Source: an uncultured Oscillospiraceae bacterium (GTDB taxonomy: Bacteria; Bacillota; Clostridia; Oscillospirales; Ruminococcaceae). From it: a DNA stretch of 64,000 nucleotides. Positions 25,535-33,487 of the stretch are shown one piece after another. The first letter of the stretch is position 1; the number at the start of each line of letters is the position of its first letter. The DNA lies in assembly GCA_900543705.1 (NCBI GenBank), contig UQSL01000003.1, positions 1 to 64,000 on the forward strand, read 5' to 3'. The position numbers were made by a program, and so were the translations under genes. Under the pieces are notes generated by a model. It worked only from the letters and a program-made list of their open reading frames with translations. It searched no databases and was not told the DNA's origin.

Positions 25535-25866
25535 ATCTCTGTGTTCACCTCGATTGTCTCATCCGCTGTGCTTGCCCAAACAGTGAGCCTCAGTTTGTCT
25601 CGCTGTGTTTGCCGCAGCACTTCGACTTTTTGTACATGGACTCCCTCCATGCCCGCCAGCGCTTCCCGGACATAGCTGTCTGCAAGACTATCAAGCTGTG
25701 CAGGCGGGCAGTTTGCAAGCAGTGGGACCCGGCTGCCAAGTTCCGGATCAGGGGGAAAGCCGCCTTTGCGGACTGTCAGGCGAATCAAGATTCTCTGGAG
25801 TAGTTCTTGTGCTCCGGTGATGGAGGCCGGCATCCCCCGTGAGTCTTTCGCCATATCCCGATTCAT
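25531..25866 (-). CDS. Baseplate wedge protein (DUF2634/gp25-type, XkdS-like)
   Basis: This 111-residue cytosolic structural protein lies between the spike and baseplate J genes, where PBSX has xkdS. It has GAQELLQRILIRLTVRKGGF then DPELGSRVPLLANCPPAQLD, the compact arrangement seen in gp25/W-like wedge proteins that bind the sheath. The C-terminal strand reads KLRLTVWASTADETIEVNTE. Its stop overlaps the next start by 4 bases. The assignment rests on position and overall pattern. Confidence 0.75.
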   Translation of the reverse strand: MNRDMAKDSRGMPASITGAQELLQRILIRLTVRKGGFPPDPELGSRVPLLANCPPAQLDSLADSYVREALAGMEGVHVQKVEVLRQTQRDKLRLTVWASTADETIEVNTEI

Positions 25867-26240
25867 TAGTAATGTGTCGATGAAAATCCCTCCTGACCGG
25901 CGGCAGCTGCATTAGCAATGCGGTAACCGTTTAAATTAATGGTGCCGTCCGTACACAGCCGGAGGAAAGCGCCGGAAGGGGTGCGTAGTTCCAGTTCACC
26001 GGGTTCCAGCTTACCGGAATGAGCAAGATACCCTGCCACACAATAACCGCCGTCCATCTCCACAAGCAGGGCGGTTTCCCCCTCTTTTGGGATGGCAAAG
26101 TATCCATAAGGCGCAAAGACCGGAGGGGTACGGCTCTCCAGGTATCCGGAAACACCGAGCTGCCCATCTTCAGAAAGCGTCACAATCCCGGATTGAAAAC
26201 CGGATGTCTGGGAATTCAGGCCGAGTTCATTCAGCCACAA
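25866..26240 (-). CDS. Baseplate spike/assembly protein V-like (OB-fold, gp45-type)
   Basis: This 124-residue beta-rich protein contains GYLESRTPPVFAPYGYFAIP and KEGETALLVEMDGGYCVAGY, the OB-fold pattern of gpV/Mu gp45 tail-spike proteins. It is followed by short beta-helix-like turns (LELRTPSGAFLRLCTDGTIN, then LNGYRIAN). The spike caps the tube and pierces the target envelope. It occupies the place of xkdR in PBSX order. It starts at ATG 26240 behind AAGGAGGAATGG and touches the next gene by one base. Confidence 0.72.
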   Translation of the reverse strand: MWLNELGLNSQTSGFQSGIVTLSEDGQLGVSGYLESRTPPVFAPYGYFAIPKEGETALLVEMDGGYCVAGYLAHSGKLEPGELELRTPSGAFLRLCTDGTINLNGYRIANAAAAGQEGFSSTHY

Positions 26241-26254
26241 AGGCCATTCCTCCT

Positions 26255-27208
26255 TTACAATAAATAATCAGGCTCAGTCAAAACCACAGTCGTACTGTCT
26301 CCCTGTGCGTTTCGCTGCAGTTTGTAACCAAGGACAAGGTATGATTTTTCAAACATTCCGTCGTAGCAGAGCAAAACTTGGTCGTATAGCGATACACCGT
26401 ATAGCCCGGGAAGCTCCGCTTCCACAAGCAGGCGGTTGTACATGGATGAGCGGATACGGCGCTTTGCATCCAGGTCATCGCGCATGGCCCATTCTCTGGC
26501 AGGCGCCAGGTATCGTCTGCGCCGAATGCCATGCGCAATGGCATGAGGATTTTCGATCACTGTGCAGTAGATCCCGTCATGATTTTTCAGATAAATTTCA
26601 GAGATACAAGTATGACGCGCCAGTTTTTTAGAGACTGACAGAAAAGGAATGGCGCCTTTCGCTGTATTTGAAACCTGCCAGCTGCTTTGCCCTTTGGGAT
26701 CTGTCAGGATAAGGCATCCGTCCGGTGTAAAGCGTGGGGAAGGATAACCGCTCAACAGACAAAACCTTGCCAGCACATCGAGCTCACTGTCCCCCTTAGC
26801 GACCAAAAAGGAGGGCAGGGGAGGCTGGCGGGAAACCCGCATTTCGGAAAAGCCATAGGGCCTGACATGCCGTTCAAAGATACTGTCAATCCCCGTTTCC
26901 AAATACTGAGCGGGCAGTGCCTCGTTGTCGCACAGCAAAGCCGCACGGCTTCGGCAAGTCAGGGTGACCCATCTACCTGCGGCGTTTATCAACAACTCCT
27001 GTTCGTCTACAAGACCGGAAAAAATAAAAGTATCCCCGAGAAAGCCGTCAATCCCCGCGATTCCCCTGGAAAATAAATCCTCATCGCCAAAAATGATTTT
27101 CAAGCTGGCGATGGGGGTGTCGGTACTGTGGATAAGGGAGAAGGATACCGGGGTTCCGGGAAAAAGCCTTTCTCCGGATTCCGCATAGAGAACTGCCGAA
27201 AATGTCAT
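26255..27208 (-). CDS. Tail hub protein (XkdQ/gpD-like)
   Basis: At 317 residues this matches the tail hub (gp27/gpD-type) that connects tube and spike. Its position after the LysM gene equals xkdQ. Visible segments are FSGLVDEQELLINAAGRWVT, LTCRSRAALLCDNEALPAQY, DSELDVLARFCLLSGYPSPR and, near the end, LLVEAELPGLYGVSLYDQVL. The RSRAALLCDNEA stretch is typical of XkdQ relatives. The start overlaps the LysM gene stop by 4 bases. Confidence 0.82.
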   Translation of the reverse strand: MTFSAVLYAESGERLFPGTPVSFSLIHSTDTPIASLKIIFGDEDLFSRGIAGIDGFLGDTFIFSGLVDEQELLINAAGRWVTLTCRSRAALLCDNEALPAQYLETGIDSIFERHVRPYGFSEMRVSRQPPLPSFLVAKGDSELDVLARFCLLSGYPSPRFTPDGCLILTDPKGQSSWQVSNTAKGAIPFLSVSKKLARHTCISEIYLKNHDGIYCTVIENPHAIAHGIRRRRYLAPAREWAMRDDLDAKRRIRSSMYNRLLVEAELPGLYGVSLYDQVLLCYDGMFEKSYLVLGYKLQRNAQGDSTTVVLTEPDYLL

Positions 27209-27723
27209 CGCAGCCTCACCTTGCTTCCCTCAGACAAATTGTCTGTCTGCGTGTTCAGGGAACACAGTTGCTCAAGACTCATCCCGTAACGCGCGGCGAT
27301 TTCCCACAGGGTATCCCCGCTTTGCACGGTATAGTATTCCGGCGGGGATTCTGCCTCGCTCTCTGCGCTTAATCTCGGCTTTTCACGGAATTCGAAGGTA
27401 TAGGAAAGGCTGTCCTGCCCTGCTTGCCCGGTCAGGGAAAGCGCTGTAAAGTAGGCGGGAAATGGGGAGAGGCCGGGGAGTTGGAGCAGCCCTTCGCCGG
27501 CGCGTAAAAATTCCTGATAAAATCTGGAATACTGTTCAAACGCACCCTCCCCGAAAAATTCCCCTTCTCCCCGGACTGTTCTTGCCAAAACAGAGTTTTC
27601 GCCGACGATTTCTCCAAGCCCAGGCGCTGTGCGCCGAAACAGGGAGCGTGTAGCAGTGATGGAAAAGGTTTGCGGATTGCACCACAGCGTCAGGTTTTTA
27701 AATTTGAGTTTAGAAACTTTCAT
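27205..27723 (-). CDS. LysM-domain tail protein (XkdP-like)
   Basis: This 172-residue protein has an N-terminal DNA-circularisation/gp53-like part (SKLKFKNLTLWCNPQTFSIT, then GAFEQYSRFYQEFLRAGEGL). A single LysM peptidoglycan-binding domain at the C-terminus reads YYTVQSGDTLWEIAARYGMS followed by LEQLCSLNTQTDNLSEGSKV. In contractile phages this protein joins the baseplate inner ring between tube and hub. ATG 27723 overlaps the preceding gene stop. Position and domain order equal xkdP. Confidence 0.88.
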   Translation of the reverse strand: MKVSKLKFKNLTLWCNPQTFSITATRSLFRRTAPGLGEIVGENSVLARTVRGEGEFFGEGAFEQYSRFYQEFLRAGEGLLQLPGLSPFPAYFTALSLTGQAGQDSLSYTFEFREKPRLSAESEAESPPEYYTVQSGDTLWEIAARYGMSLEQLCSLNTQTDNLSEGSKVRLR

Positions 27724-28103
27724 AAAATTACAGTCCTCACGCAATCGAGTGGGATGGTAGAACGCCGGCGCATGTCCTCGAGCATTTGGCCGCTAATCAT
27801 CCGGTAACTGTCTGGCGTGGGAGGAAAAAAACTTCCCTTATCCAGCCCCGATGTTTGAACAGCGGCAAAGGGATCCTGCAAAATCAGAGATTCTGCTTCT
27901 GTCCTCCCTGCCCTCTGCACAGCACCGGAAAGATAATCGGTTTGTGGATAACCTGCGGGCTCCAAAGAGGAATCCATCTGCTGGATATTGGTCTTCAGTG
28001 CAGTGGAATAGGGTAAAATACTGTTAAAGTCCTCTCCCAACAGCAAGGTAAGCTGATGAGCTGTCTGATATAGCCGGGAAAGCGATGTCTCAAGCGTGTC
28101 CAC
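27720..28103 (-). CDS. 127-residue protein in the tape-measure position, unknown function
   Basis: In PBSX-type loci the gene between the tail chaperone and the LysM protein encodes the tape measure, normally about 600-1500 residues. Here the slot holds only 127 residues. Start GTG 28103 has a strong AAAGGAGGAAC site 7 nt upstream. The first half is helical (LETSLSRLYQTAHQLTLLLG, then SILPYSTALKTNIQQMDSSL). The second half is Pro/Ser-rich (DKGSFFPPTPDSYRMISGQM) and ends RRRSTIPLDCVRTVIL. No transmembrane helix or peptidase domain is visible, unlike true tape measures. It overlaps both neighbours (the chaperone gene by about 14 bases, the LysM gene by 4 bases). It could be a minimal tape measure, a product of internal deletion, or an unrelated tail factor. 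Confidence 0.7.
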   Translation of the reverse strand: MDTLETSLSRLYQTAHQLTLLLGEDFNSILPYSTALKTNIQQMDSSLEPAGYPQTDYLSGAVQRAGRTEAESLILQDPFAAVQTSGLDKGSFFPPTPDSYRMISGQMLEDMRRRSTIPLDCVRTVIL

Positions 28104-28446
28104 TTGTATGTTCCTCCTTTGCAAAGGATTGATTAAATCCGGTTTCTGTGACGGATTCTTCCGGACAGGTATCCGGGTACCGGGCTGCAATTTTTTGCAG
28201 CTGTGTCAAAGTAAGTGTGCGGTAAACCTGTTCCGGGGAGGAAAAACGCCGCGCCAAAACCGGCTTCAAACTGAAAAAACAGAGGGATACCGCCCCGGCA
28301 AGCTCTCTGGCCTGCTTAGGTTCTTCCCCATACAGGGTAAGCGCAGCGGTAAACTCCTCCCTCATCCTTTTGCACCGGATGAGTTCAAACAAGGTGAGCG
28401 GGACAATCCGGAAAAGCCCTTTGGAAAGGAAAAGAAACCGGCTCAT
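28090..28446 (-). CDS. tail assembly chaperone-like protein (XkdN position)
   Basis: This 118-residue, mostly helical protein directly follows the tube gene, where PBSX has xkdN. It begins SRFLFLSKGLFRIVPLTLFE and contains ALTLYGEEPKQARELAGAVS and LTQLQKIAARYPDTCPEESV. The N-terminal hydrophobic stretch is unusual for a chaperone. I saw no convincing -1 slippery heptamer near its end, so the frameshifted long form made by many phages seems absent. Assignment is by position. Confidence 0.55.
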   Translation of the reverse strand: MSRFLFLSKGLFRIVPLTLFELIRCKRMREEFTAALTLYGEEPKQARELAGAVSLCFFSLKPVLARRFSSPEQVYRTLTLTQLQKIAARYPDTCPEESVTETGFNQSFAKEEHTSGHA

Positions 28447-28817
28447 TTCATCTCCATCCTTTTCGTTGCGGCTATCGTCACGTTTTCAAGAACCGTATCG
28501 TTGAGGTTTGCTTTCTCGGTGATGTCCGACCATTCGCACCCGGAATAGATGATACGCCGGTCCGGTCGGACAATCACGAGATTAAAATCACTCAGCGCAT
28601 AAAAATCGAGGCTCTCCCCACAGGCGACCACTCTGGAAAGCTCAATGGTATGCCGGGCCCGCCCGCCGACGGTGCCGACCGGCTCGCTTTCCCCGAATGC
28701 CTCAATGTAACGGCTTTCCCGTGTGGTTTTTGCCCGGTAGGACTCGACAGCAGCAATCCGCTTGCCGTCTGCCTCCAGATAAATATCCTTGCTGGTTGGA
28801 AAACTGATAAAAGCCAA
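28443..28817 (-). CDS. Phage tail tube protein (XkdM-like)
   Basis: This 124-residue beta-barrel-type protein begins AFISFPTSKDIYLEADGKRI and contains the tube-family segments RHTIELSRVVACGESLDFYA and IIYSGCEWSDITEKANLNDT. It stacks as hexamers to make the inner tube. It lies 15 bases downstream of the sheath gene and overlaps the next start by 4 bases. Length is a little under PBSX XkdM. Confidence 0.88.
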   Translation of the reverse strand: MAFISFPTSKDIYLEADGKRIAAVESYRAKTTRESRYIEAFGESEPVGTVGGRARHTIELSRVVACGESLDFYALSDFNLVIVRPDRRIIYSGCEWSDITEKANLNDTVLENVTIAATKRMEMK

Positions 28818-28831
28818 AAATATCCCCCTTT

Positions 28832-29887
28832 CTACACCGTGATGTGTGCGGAAATATGGATTTGGTTAATGCTGTGGCAGACCTCAAAAGTCAGCTCCAC
28901 AACACAGACCGCCGGGTCATCCGTGCTCTGGTAGACATTCGGGGGGGCATATCCTTCAATGATTCCCGCATCCAGTTTTCGCTGCAGTTCCACGGCTACT
29001 TGGGAACGGATGGATTCTCTGGTCACCGCGTTGTTTTTCAGTCCTCTCAGACGGAGCTTGAGCGCGTTTCGGATGGTAGACAGACAGTCGTCAATCACCA
29101 TGATTGTATTGATGCTTTGGTAAGTTAAATCCGGTGTGTTTCCTGTTTTCGTACGGGTTGTCACGGCACGGATGAGCTCGCATTCCCCGAGAACCATTTC
29201 AAACGGGGTTACGCCGCTCTCAATACACAGGTCAATTTGATCTTCCGAAAGCCTTTGCGCAAGTCCGGAAATCCCAGCAACCGGCGCATTGTGAAAGCTG
29301 GCGGCGGGGTCGTCGGCCGTCGCGCACAGCGCCGCATATCCGCAAGCGGTGTAGATACCCCGGGCATCTCCGCCCTCCTGCACTTTTGCTGCGGGTACTG
29401 CCAGGCAGATGCGCTCGCTGTTGACCGCCTGAGCAGTGGATTGCAGTACATCCATGCTGTCAAGCCCGGCAAAACCCAGCCGTTCCAGCCTTGCCTTACT
29501 ACAGTCCTCCACATGGGATTTGAGTGCGGCCAGAACTGCTGTATCTGTTGAATCACAGATGACACAATAGAGATCCTCATATTCCTCCAGCTTGGCAAGA
29601 GCATCCGCAAACGCCTGTGCGGGGTCGGACGCTGCCGCGGCAACGGGGGAAAGGTATATTTTTCCCACGCCATTGGCAAACAGGATATCACAGCAAGCGC
29701 AGAGGGTATCCTCCGCCGGGAAATTCCTGCGCGCCTCCTCCGAACTGAGCAGGGTGGCCACCTGACTCGTTTCCTGTGTCACCTCGCAGACAAGCGCCGC
29801 CGCATGGGAGGATTCGCCCCGGTATATGGAAGAAACGGTGTAATCGGAAAAAACACCGGGTCGTTTGGATGAAATTGTAATGGACAT
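28832..29887 (-). CDS. Phage tail sheath protein (XkdK-like)
   Basis: The 351-residue sheath protein shows the tail is contractile. It has the beta-rich N-terminus KRPGVFSDYTVSSIYRGESS. Towards the C-terminus come ELIRAVTTRTKTGNTPDLTY followed by NTIMVIDDCLSTIRNALKLR, the conserved sheath core that interlocks with neighbours. YQSTDDPAVCVVELTFEVCH and an IHISAHITV tail follow. It is short compared with the ~450-residue sheath of PBSX, which could mean a minimal domain set. ATG 29887 has AGGAGGGTATAAC upstream. Confidence 0.92.
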   Translation of the reverse strand: MSITISSKRPGVFSDYTVSSIYRGESSHAAALVCEVTQETSQVATLLSSEEARRNFPAEDTLCACCDILFANGVGKIYLSPVAAAASDPAQAFADALAKLEEYEDLYCVICDSTDTAVLAALKSHVEDCSKARLERLGFAGLDSMDVLQSTAQAVNSERICLAVPAAKVQEGGDARGIYTACGYAALCATADDPAASFHNAPVAGISGLAQRLSEDQIDLCIESGVTPFEMVLGECELIRAVTTRTKTGNTPDLTYQSINTIMVIDDCLSTIRNALKLRLRGLKNNAVTRESIRSQVAVELQRKLDAGIIEGYAPPNVYQSTDDPAVCVVELTFEVCHSINQIHISAHITV

Positions 29888-29888
29888 G

Positions 29889-30374
29889 TTATACCCTCCT
29901 TACAATCAAGTCGGTCAGCGGAAGGCCACTCTCCTCTTCTGTCATCAGAAAAACAGCACGCAGTGTGGCCTGCTGCAAAAAGCATTCGTTATCCCTGCTG
30001 TATCCGGGGCTGGAAGCTTTGAGCCACACCGCTTTTACCGGCAAAATTTCTTCGGTAAACACAGCCGAGCATAACTTAGAAAAAATATCCTGGCAGCGGC
30101 TCGCTCCCTGCGCCAGCGGGCAGAGAATATCAACGGCAAAATCCGCCGTGCATTTCTGACCGGGAACAGCCCCCTCTGCTTTGTCAGCCACTACTCCGCC
30201 GAATCCGCCCTGTTCCACGGTAATCTCCTGTATGGAGAGACAGAGGGTTTGGGTACGTAGGGGAAAGGGACGGGTTTGAGGCGAAAATGCGGACTGGACT
30301 TTTACTTCCTGCAGGGAGGAACTTTTTTTCAGAGCTTCCAGCATCTCTTTGGTCAGTTGTTCAAAGGAATTCAA
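29889..30374 (-). CDS. head-tail completion protein (XkdJ/tail terminator position)
   Basis: This 161-residue protein lies immediately upstream of the sheath gene, in the tail-terminator/completion slot. Segments include FPLRTQTLCLSIQEITVEQG, KCTADFAVDILCPLAQGASR and KAVWLKASSPGYSRDNECFL. It contains six Cys, unusual for this role. No family is named by sequence alone; the function is positional inference. Confidence 0.6.
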   Translation of the reverse strand: MNSFEQLTKEMLEALKKSSSLQEVKVQSAFSPQTRPFPLRTQTLCLSIQEITVEQGGFGGVVADKAEGAVPGQKCTADFAVDILCPLAQGASRCQDIFSKLCSAVFTEEILPVKAVWLKASSPGYSRDNECFLQQATLRAVFLMTEEESGLPLTDLIVRRV

Positions 30375-30715
30375 GCTTCCTCCACCTCCTCTGTCAGCAA
30401 AGCGTAGAGATAGATTTTTTTACTGCCTTCGAAAAAGTATTTGTGGGCCAAAATCTGATAGTTTCGCGCGTTTTGGGTCACTCTGGCGCCTTTATCCAGG
30501 TCAAAGGGGATATCCGGCGTACCGAGCAGTACATACAGATGTCCCGGATTTTTCCCCCGCAGAAAATAGTACGCAGAATCAAACACGCTTTTCCTGGAAT
30601 TGTCATTTTGGATAAACCCGAGAATTTCCGCTTGCTGCCCGTCCACCTCCGAAGTCACTACTGCGGAGGAGCCGAGCCTTGTCAGCAGGCCGCAGATGGA
30701 ATGATACAGGGACAT
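30371..30715 (-). CDS. head-tail connector/neck protein
   Basis: This small soluble protein of 114 residues, with segments TSEVDGQQAEILGFIQNDNS, DSAYYFLRGKNPGHLYVLLG and GARVTQNARNYQILAHKYFF, occupies the neck-protein position between connector and completion genes. I chose ATG 30715 (MSLYHSICG) behind a GGTGGGATAAG site. It overlaps the downstream start by 4 bases. Function is assigned by gene order. Confidence 0.6.
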   Translation of the reverse strand: MSLYHSICGLLTRLGSSAVVTSEVDGQQAEILGFIQNDNSRKSVFDSAYYFLRGKNPGHLYVLLGTPDIPFDLDKGARVTQNARNYQILAHKYFFEGSKKIYLYALLTEEVEEA

Positions 30716-30716
30716 C

Positions 30717-31085
30717 TTATCCCACCGTCCTTTTGAAGACACAGGGGCCAAACCCAAGGCAATCGGCTGCGGCCTGGAGCAAATCCCGGCGCAGCTCCCT
30801 TGCTGCTGAGACCGGATAGGCGGTCGTGCTCATCGAAAGCTCGGGGGTCTTGAAATCCTGTCCTGTTCCTGCCTGTGCAAGCAGAGCATAGCGTAAAAGT
30901 GCACACCCTGCACAGGCAAAGAGAAGCTTATTTTTTACAGCGTCGGATGGATTTGAGGGAAAGTCCGTCATCCTCGCCAGCTCATCGATCCCGAGCTGGC
31001 AGAGGGGAAGCCATGGCTGTGACTGCTCAGGTTCAAGCCCTGCAAGCAGGCAAAATTTCTCCAACACCTCTTGTGCAGTAATCAT
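30717..31085 (-). CDS. head-tail connector adaptor protein (XkdH/gp6-like)
   Basis: This 122-residue helical protein starts ITAQEVLEKFCLLAGLEPEQ and continues WLPLCQLGIDELARMTDFPS and LLFACAGCALLRYALLAQAG. The layout resembles gp6/SPP1 gp15-type adaptor rings that sit under the portal. ATG 31085 has AAAGGAGGGCAC upstream. It directly follows the major capsid gene, as expected. Confidence 0.65.
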   Translation of the reverse strand: MITAQEVLEKFCLLAGLEPEQSQPWLPLCQLGIDELARMTDFPSNPSDAVKNKLLFACAGCALLRYALLAQAGTGQDFKTPELSMSTTAYPVSAARELRRDLLQAAADCLGFGPCVFKRTVG

Positions 31086-31112
31086 GCGGGTGCCCTCCTT
31101 TCTGGGCAATTC

Positions 31113-32120
31113 TTACGCAAGATAGGCGCTCGCGCCCTGAAAGATTTTGGCGAAACCATAAATACTGGTCACACTCGCGCGCTCGAGCTGCCGGTCAATG
31201 AGCTTATCGTAATCCACAGTAAGATCGCCTGCCAAGACCATTTCCAGCGCACATTTGCGGTCAAGTCCCAAAATGGTTGTCTCCGGCATGGAGCTAACCT
31301 TAAACAGCTGGGCTCCAAGCGGGGTATTGAGCCTGCCAGTGGTCTGAAAATTGAGGCCGGTCAGCGGGTCCTTGAAATCGCTGAGTTCAAGCAGTTTCAT
31401 CACCATATCCGGAGAAGCGAGCATGGTGTTAAACGCGTAGGGGTCGAGCGCATCCCACAGCTTGAGCAGCTCCGCATAAGTCGGTTTGCCTGCTTCGGCA
31501 AGGGAGACCTTGGAAGCGGCATTATTGTTCCCGTCCCCACCAATAAGGACCTCGACCGCATCCGCAAGTTGTGTGGTGGCCAGATAGGCGCCAATCTGGC
31601 GCAGCATCACGGTGAACAGGTCAATGCGCTGGAAGCGTACCGCCTCATAGGAGGAGACGAGCATCCGCCCGCGCTTTTTCAGGCGCACCAGGTTCTCCTG
31701 CAGGTAAATCGGCACCTGGGGGATTTCCGCTCCTTCGGCAACACGGGCGAGCTGTTTATGTTCAGCCGCCATGTCACAGGCGAGAGAACGGTAGTCCATG
31801 CTGTCAATATTCGTGCGGCAGGCGACTACACTGTCCAGGATGTTGCTTTCCTCCATGCCCTGACGGACAGAGCGGGAGACGTATTCCGGGAACAGGGCGG
31901 CGGAATCCGTTGTGGAGAAAAACTTTTCTACAACATCGGATTTCGGGCCGCTCACCCGGATGTCAAAACGTTTGAGTTGGCGCTCATAGGCGTCCAGGCC
32001 CTCCAACGGAGTGTTTTTGTAGTTTTCGGTGGAGTCGAGTCCCTCGAGTACCTCGGTGAAATTTTTGCCTGCAACGTGGTACATGCCTTTTTCCAAGCTG
32101 ATGGAATCATAAAATGCCAT
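31113..32120 (-). CDS. Major capsid protein (HK97-fold type)
   Basis: At 335 residues this gene matches a major head protein in size and position, after the protease/scaffold and decoration genes. Typical elements are the N-terminal arm (YDSISLEKGMYHVAGKNFTE), an E-loop region (SRSVRQGMEESNILDSVVAC), the long spine helix area, and P/A-domain strands (FNTMLASPDMVMKLLELSDF, then GLDRKCALEMVLAGDLTVDY). The phrase ALEMVL(A)GDLTVDYDKLIDRQ is common to capsid proteins of PBSX-like Firmicutes elements. A strong AGGAGGAAATAAT site precedes ATG 32120. No lesion is visible. Confidence 0.88.
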   Translation of the reverse strand: MAFYDSISLEKGMYHVAGKNFTEVLEGLDSTENYKNTPLEGLDAYERQLKRFDIRVSGPKSDVVEKFFSTTDSAALFPEYVSRSVRQGMEESNILDSVVACRTNIDSMDYRSLACDMAAEHKQLARVAEGAEIPQVPIYLQENLVRLKKRGRMLVSSYEAVRFQRIDLFTVMLRQIGAYLATTQLADAVEVLIGGDGNNNAASKVSLAEAGKPTYAELLKLWDALDPYAFNTMLASPDMVMKLLELSDFKDPLTGLNFQTTGRLNTPLGAQLFKVSSMPETTILGLDRKCALEMVLAGDLTVDYDKLIDRQLERASVTSIYGFAKIFQGASAYLA

Positions 32121-32132
32121 ATTATTTCCTCC

Positions 32133-32483
32133 TTACAGCAATACGTCAGCCGTCTTGGCACTGGTGTCGGTCGCGAGCACAAGCATCTCTCTTCCCGCTG
32201 CATCTGGTTTCAGGGTTTTGGAGTCCGAGCAGACAAAGCCCTGGTATCCCAAGCTCACTTGGGCGCTCTCCGGCAGAGTGTAGGTGATTTTGCAGTGCCC
32301 TTGAAGCTGGATGCTGGCACAATCCCCTTCATTCGCCTTACAGATACCGATGGGCTTATCTCCCGTTGTGCAGGGAGCAACTGTCCCATTCGCGGAAATC
32401 TTGACAAAGGTCCCCGGAACAACGTCTTTTCCTGCCAAAAAGGTCAGGTGCTTTTGATTGACTGCGTAAAAATCAATGTTCAT
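32133..32483 (-). CDS. Capsid decoration-type protein (DUF2190-like)
   Basis: This 116-residue beta-rich protein begins MNIDFYAVNQKHLTFLAGKD, then VPGTFVKISANGTVAPCTTG and KPIGICKANEGDCASIQLQG. The order Gly-rich strand, 'IG(I)' turn, then AVSLGYQGF-like strand is that of small head-stabilising proteins encoded next to the major capsid gene. It would trim the capsid surface. Start ATG 32483 follows CTAGGAGGTTTTT. Confidence 0.72.
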   Translation of the reverse strand: MNIDFYAVNQKHLTFLAGKDVVPGTFVKISANGTVAPCTTGDKPIGICKANEGDCASIQLQGHCKITYTLPESAQVSLGYQGFVCSDSKTLKPDAAGREMLVLATDTSAKTADVLL

Positions 32484-32494
32484 GGAAAAACCTC

Positions 32495-33487
32495 CTAGAT
32501 TTTAAAAAAGTGGTTGTCTTTGCCATCCTGTTTTGCATTTCCTGTAAGCTGAGAGACATATCCTGCGGCTTTCTGGACCTGCCGCTCATAAGAAGATTTG
32601 AGCTCTCTCAGCTCGGTTAGGTCGAGCTTTTTGAGAATACCGCTCAATACCTTGCCATCAAGCTCATTCCCGGACTGCGAGGAAAGTGACAGAATGTCCC
32701 GCTGAAGATTTTTGCGGTATTCCTCTCCCGCCTGTGCCAGCAGCTCGAGGCTTCCTATATGATTGCTTAGAGTATTCGCTTCTTCCGCGGTCAGGGTGAT
32801 AGAGCCCGTTGGTTGGCGAAGGCGTTTTAAGATTTCCTGCATGGTGGTTCCCTCCTTCTTTGATGCGTTTGGGTTGTAATGCTTGTACACGCCGGCATTT
32901 CGCTGTGCCGGTACGGCGACAAAAGACCACTCATAGGCGTCTGTGGGTTCGTCAAGGACGGCATGACAGGTTTGCTCCTTCCCATTTGCCTGATAAGAGC
33001 GGCCTTTTTGGTGGGAGCATTCTCCTTTTTGCAGGTCCTTCCCACAGATAGAACAAACCGAAGAGCGCACCGAGCATCCAATACTGACCTCCTTTTTAAT
33101 CCCCGCCTCGATTTCTGCAATCAAATCCTCCTGCTTGGGTCCCCGGAGCATGTAGGCGTCCGCTTTGAGCATGCAGTAGGGTTCTCCTGCACTGGTGAGC
33201 CGGGAACTGTCCCGTTCCACATGGGCACGAAAAATTCTGGCATTCTGATTTTCTGCTTTGGGATCGTGGTCAAAAATTCCGGTTTTACCGACAAAGAGTT
33301 CAGCCAATGTATTCAGTGCGGAGATGGAAAACCGCTCATAATCCCGGTCAATTTCGTTGTCACACAAGATGACGGAGAAGGTATAGACGTCCTGTGCGCC
33401 GAGTTCCGAGCGGGTGAAACGGTTAATATCCTGTAAATCCTCCTCAGATACGGGTTTTGGCGTGATGGTTTTGACTATACGTTCGAT
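32495..33487 (-). CDS. Fused prohead protease/scaffold (XkdF-like), apparent AUC start
   Basis: The N-terminal ~180 residues are a phage prohead protease with GKTGIFDHD (candidate catalytic His) and EVSIGCSV (candidate Ser). A Cys cluster follows (CSICGKDLQKGECSHQKGRS), which may bind a metal. The C-terminal ~120 residues, from about TTMQEILKRLRQP, are helical, Gln/Lys/Glu-rich scaffold. The frame continues upstream of the first TTG (33367) by 40 protein-like codons starting IERIVKTITPKPVSEEDLQD. The only start with a ribosome site is ATC at 33487-33485, 6 nt after a perfect GGAGGTGA (33501-33494). Initiation at AUC is therefore inferred; a point change from ATG is the alternative. The gene overlaps the portal gene end by 13 bases. 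Confidence 0.75.
   Translation of the reverse strand: MERIVKTITPKPVSEEDLQDINRFTRSELGAQDVYTFSVILCDNEIDRDYERFSISALNTLAELFVGKTGIFDHDPKAENQNARIFRAHVERDSSRLTSAGEPYCMLKADAYMLRGPKQEDLIAEIEAGIKKEVSIGCSVRSSVCSICGKDLQKGECSHQKGRSYQANGKEQTCHAVLDEPTDAYEWSFVAVPAQRNAGVYKHYNPNASKKEGTTMQEILKRLRQPTGSITLTAEEANTLSNHIGSLELLAQAGEEYRKNLQRDILSLSSQSGNELDGKVLSGILKKLDLTELRELKSSYERQVQKAAGYVSQLTGNAKQDGKDNHFFKI

Noticed and set aside
28090..28446. Programmed -1 frameshift in the tail chaperone gene
   Set aside because: No X-XXY-YYZ heptamer was found near the gene end, and the next gene has its own strong ribosome site.
31071..32498. 475-codon plus-strand frame opposite the capsid genes
   Set aside because: Antisense shadow of the major capsid and decoration genes, no ribosome site and no domain.
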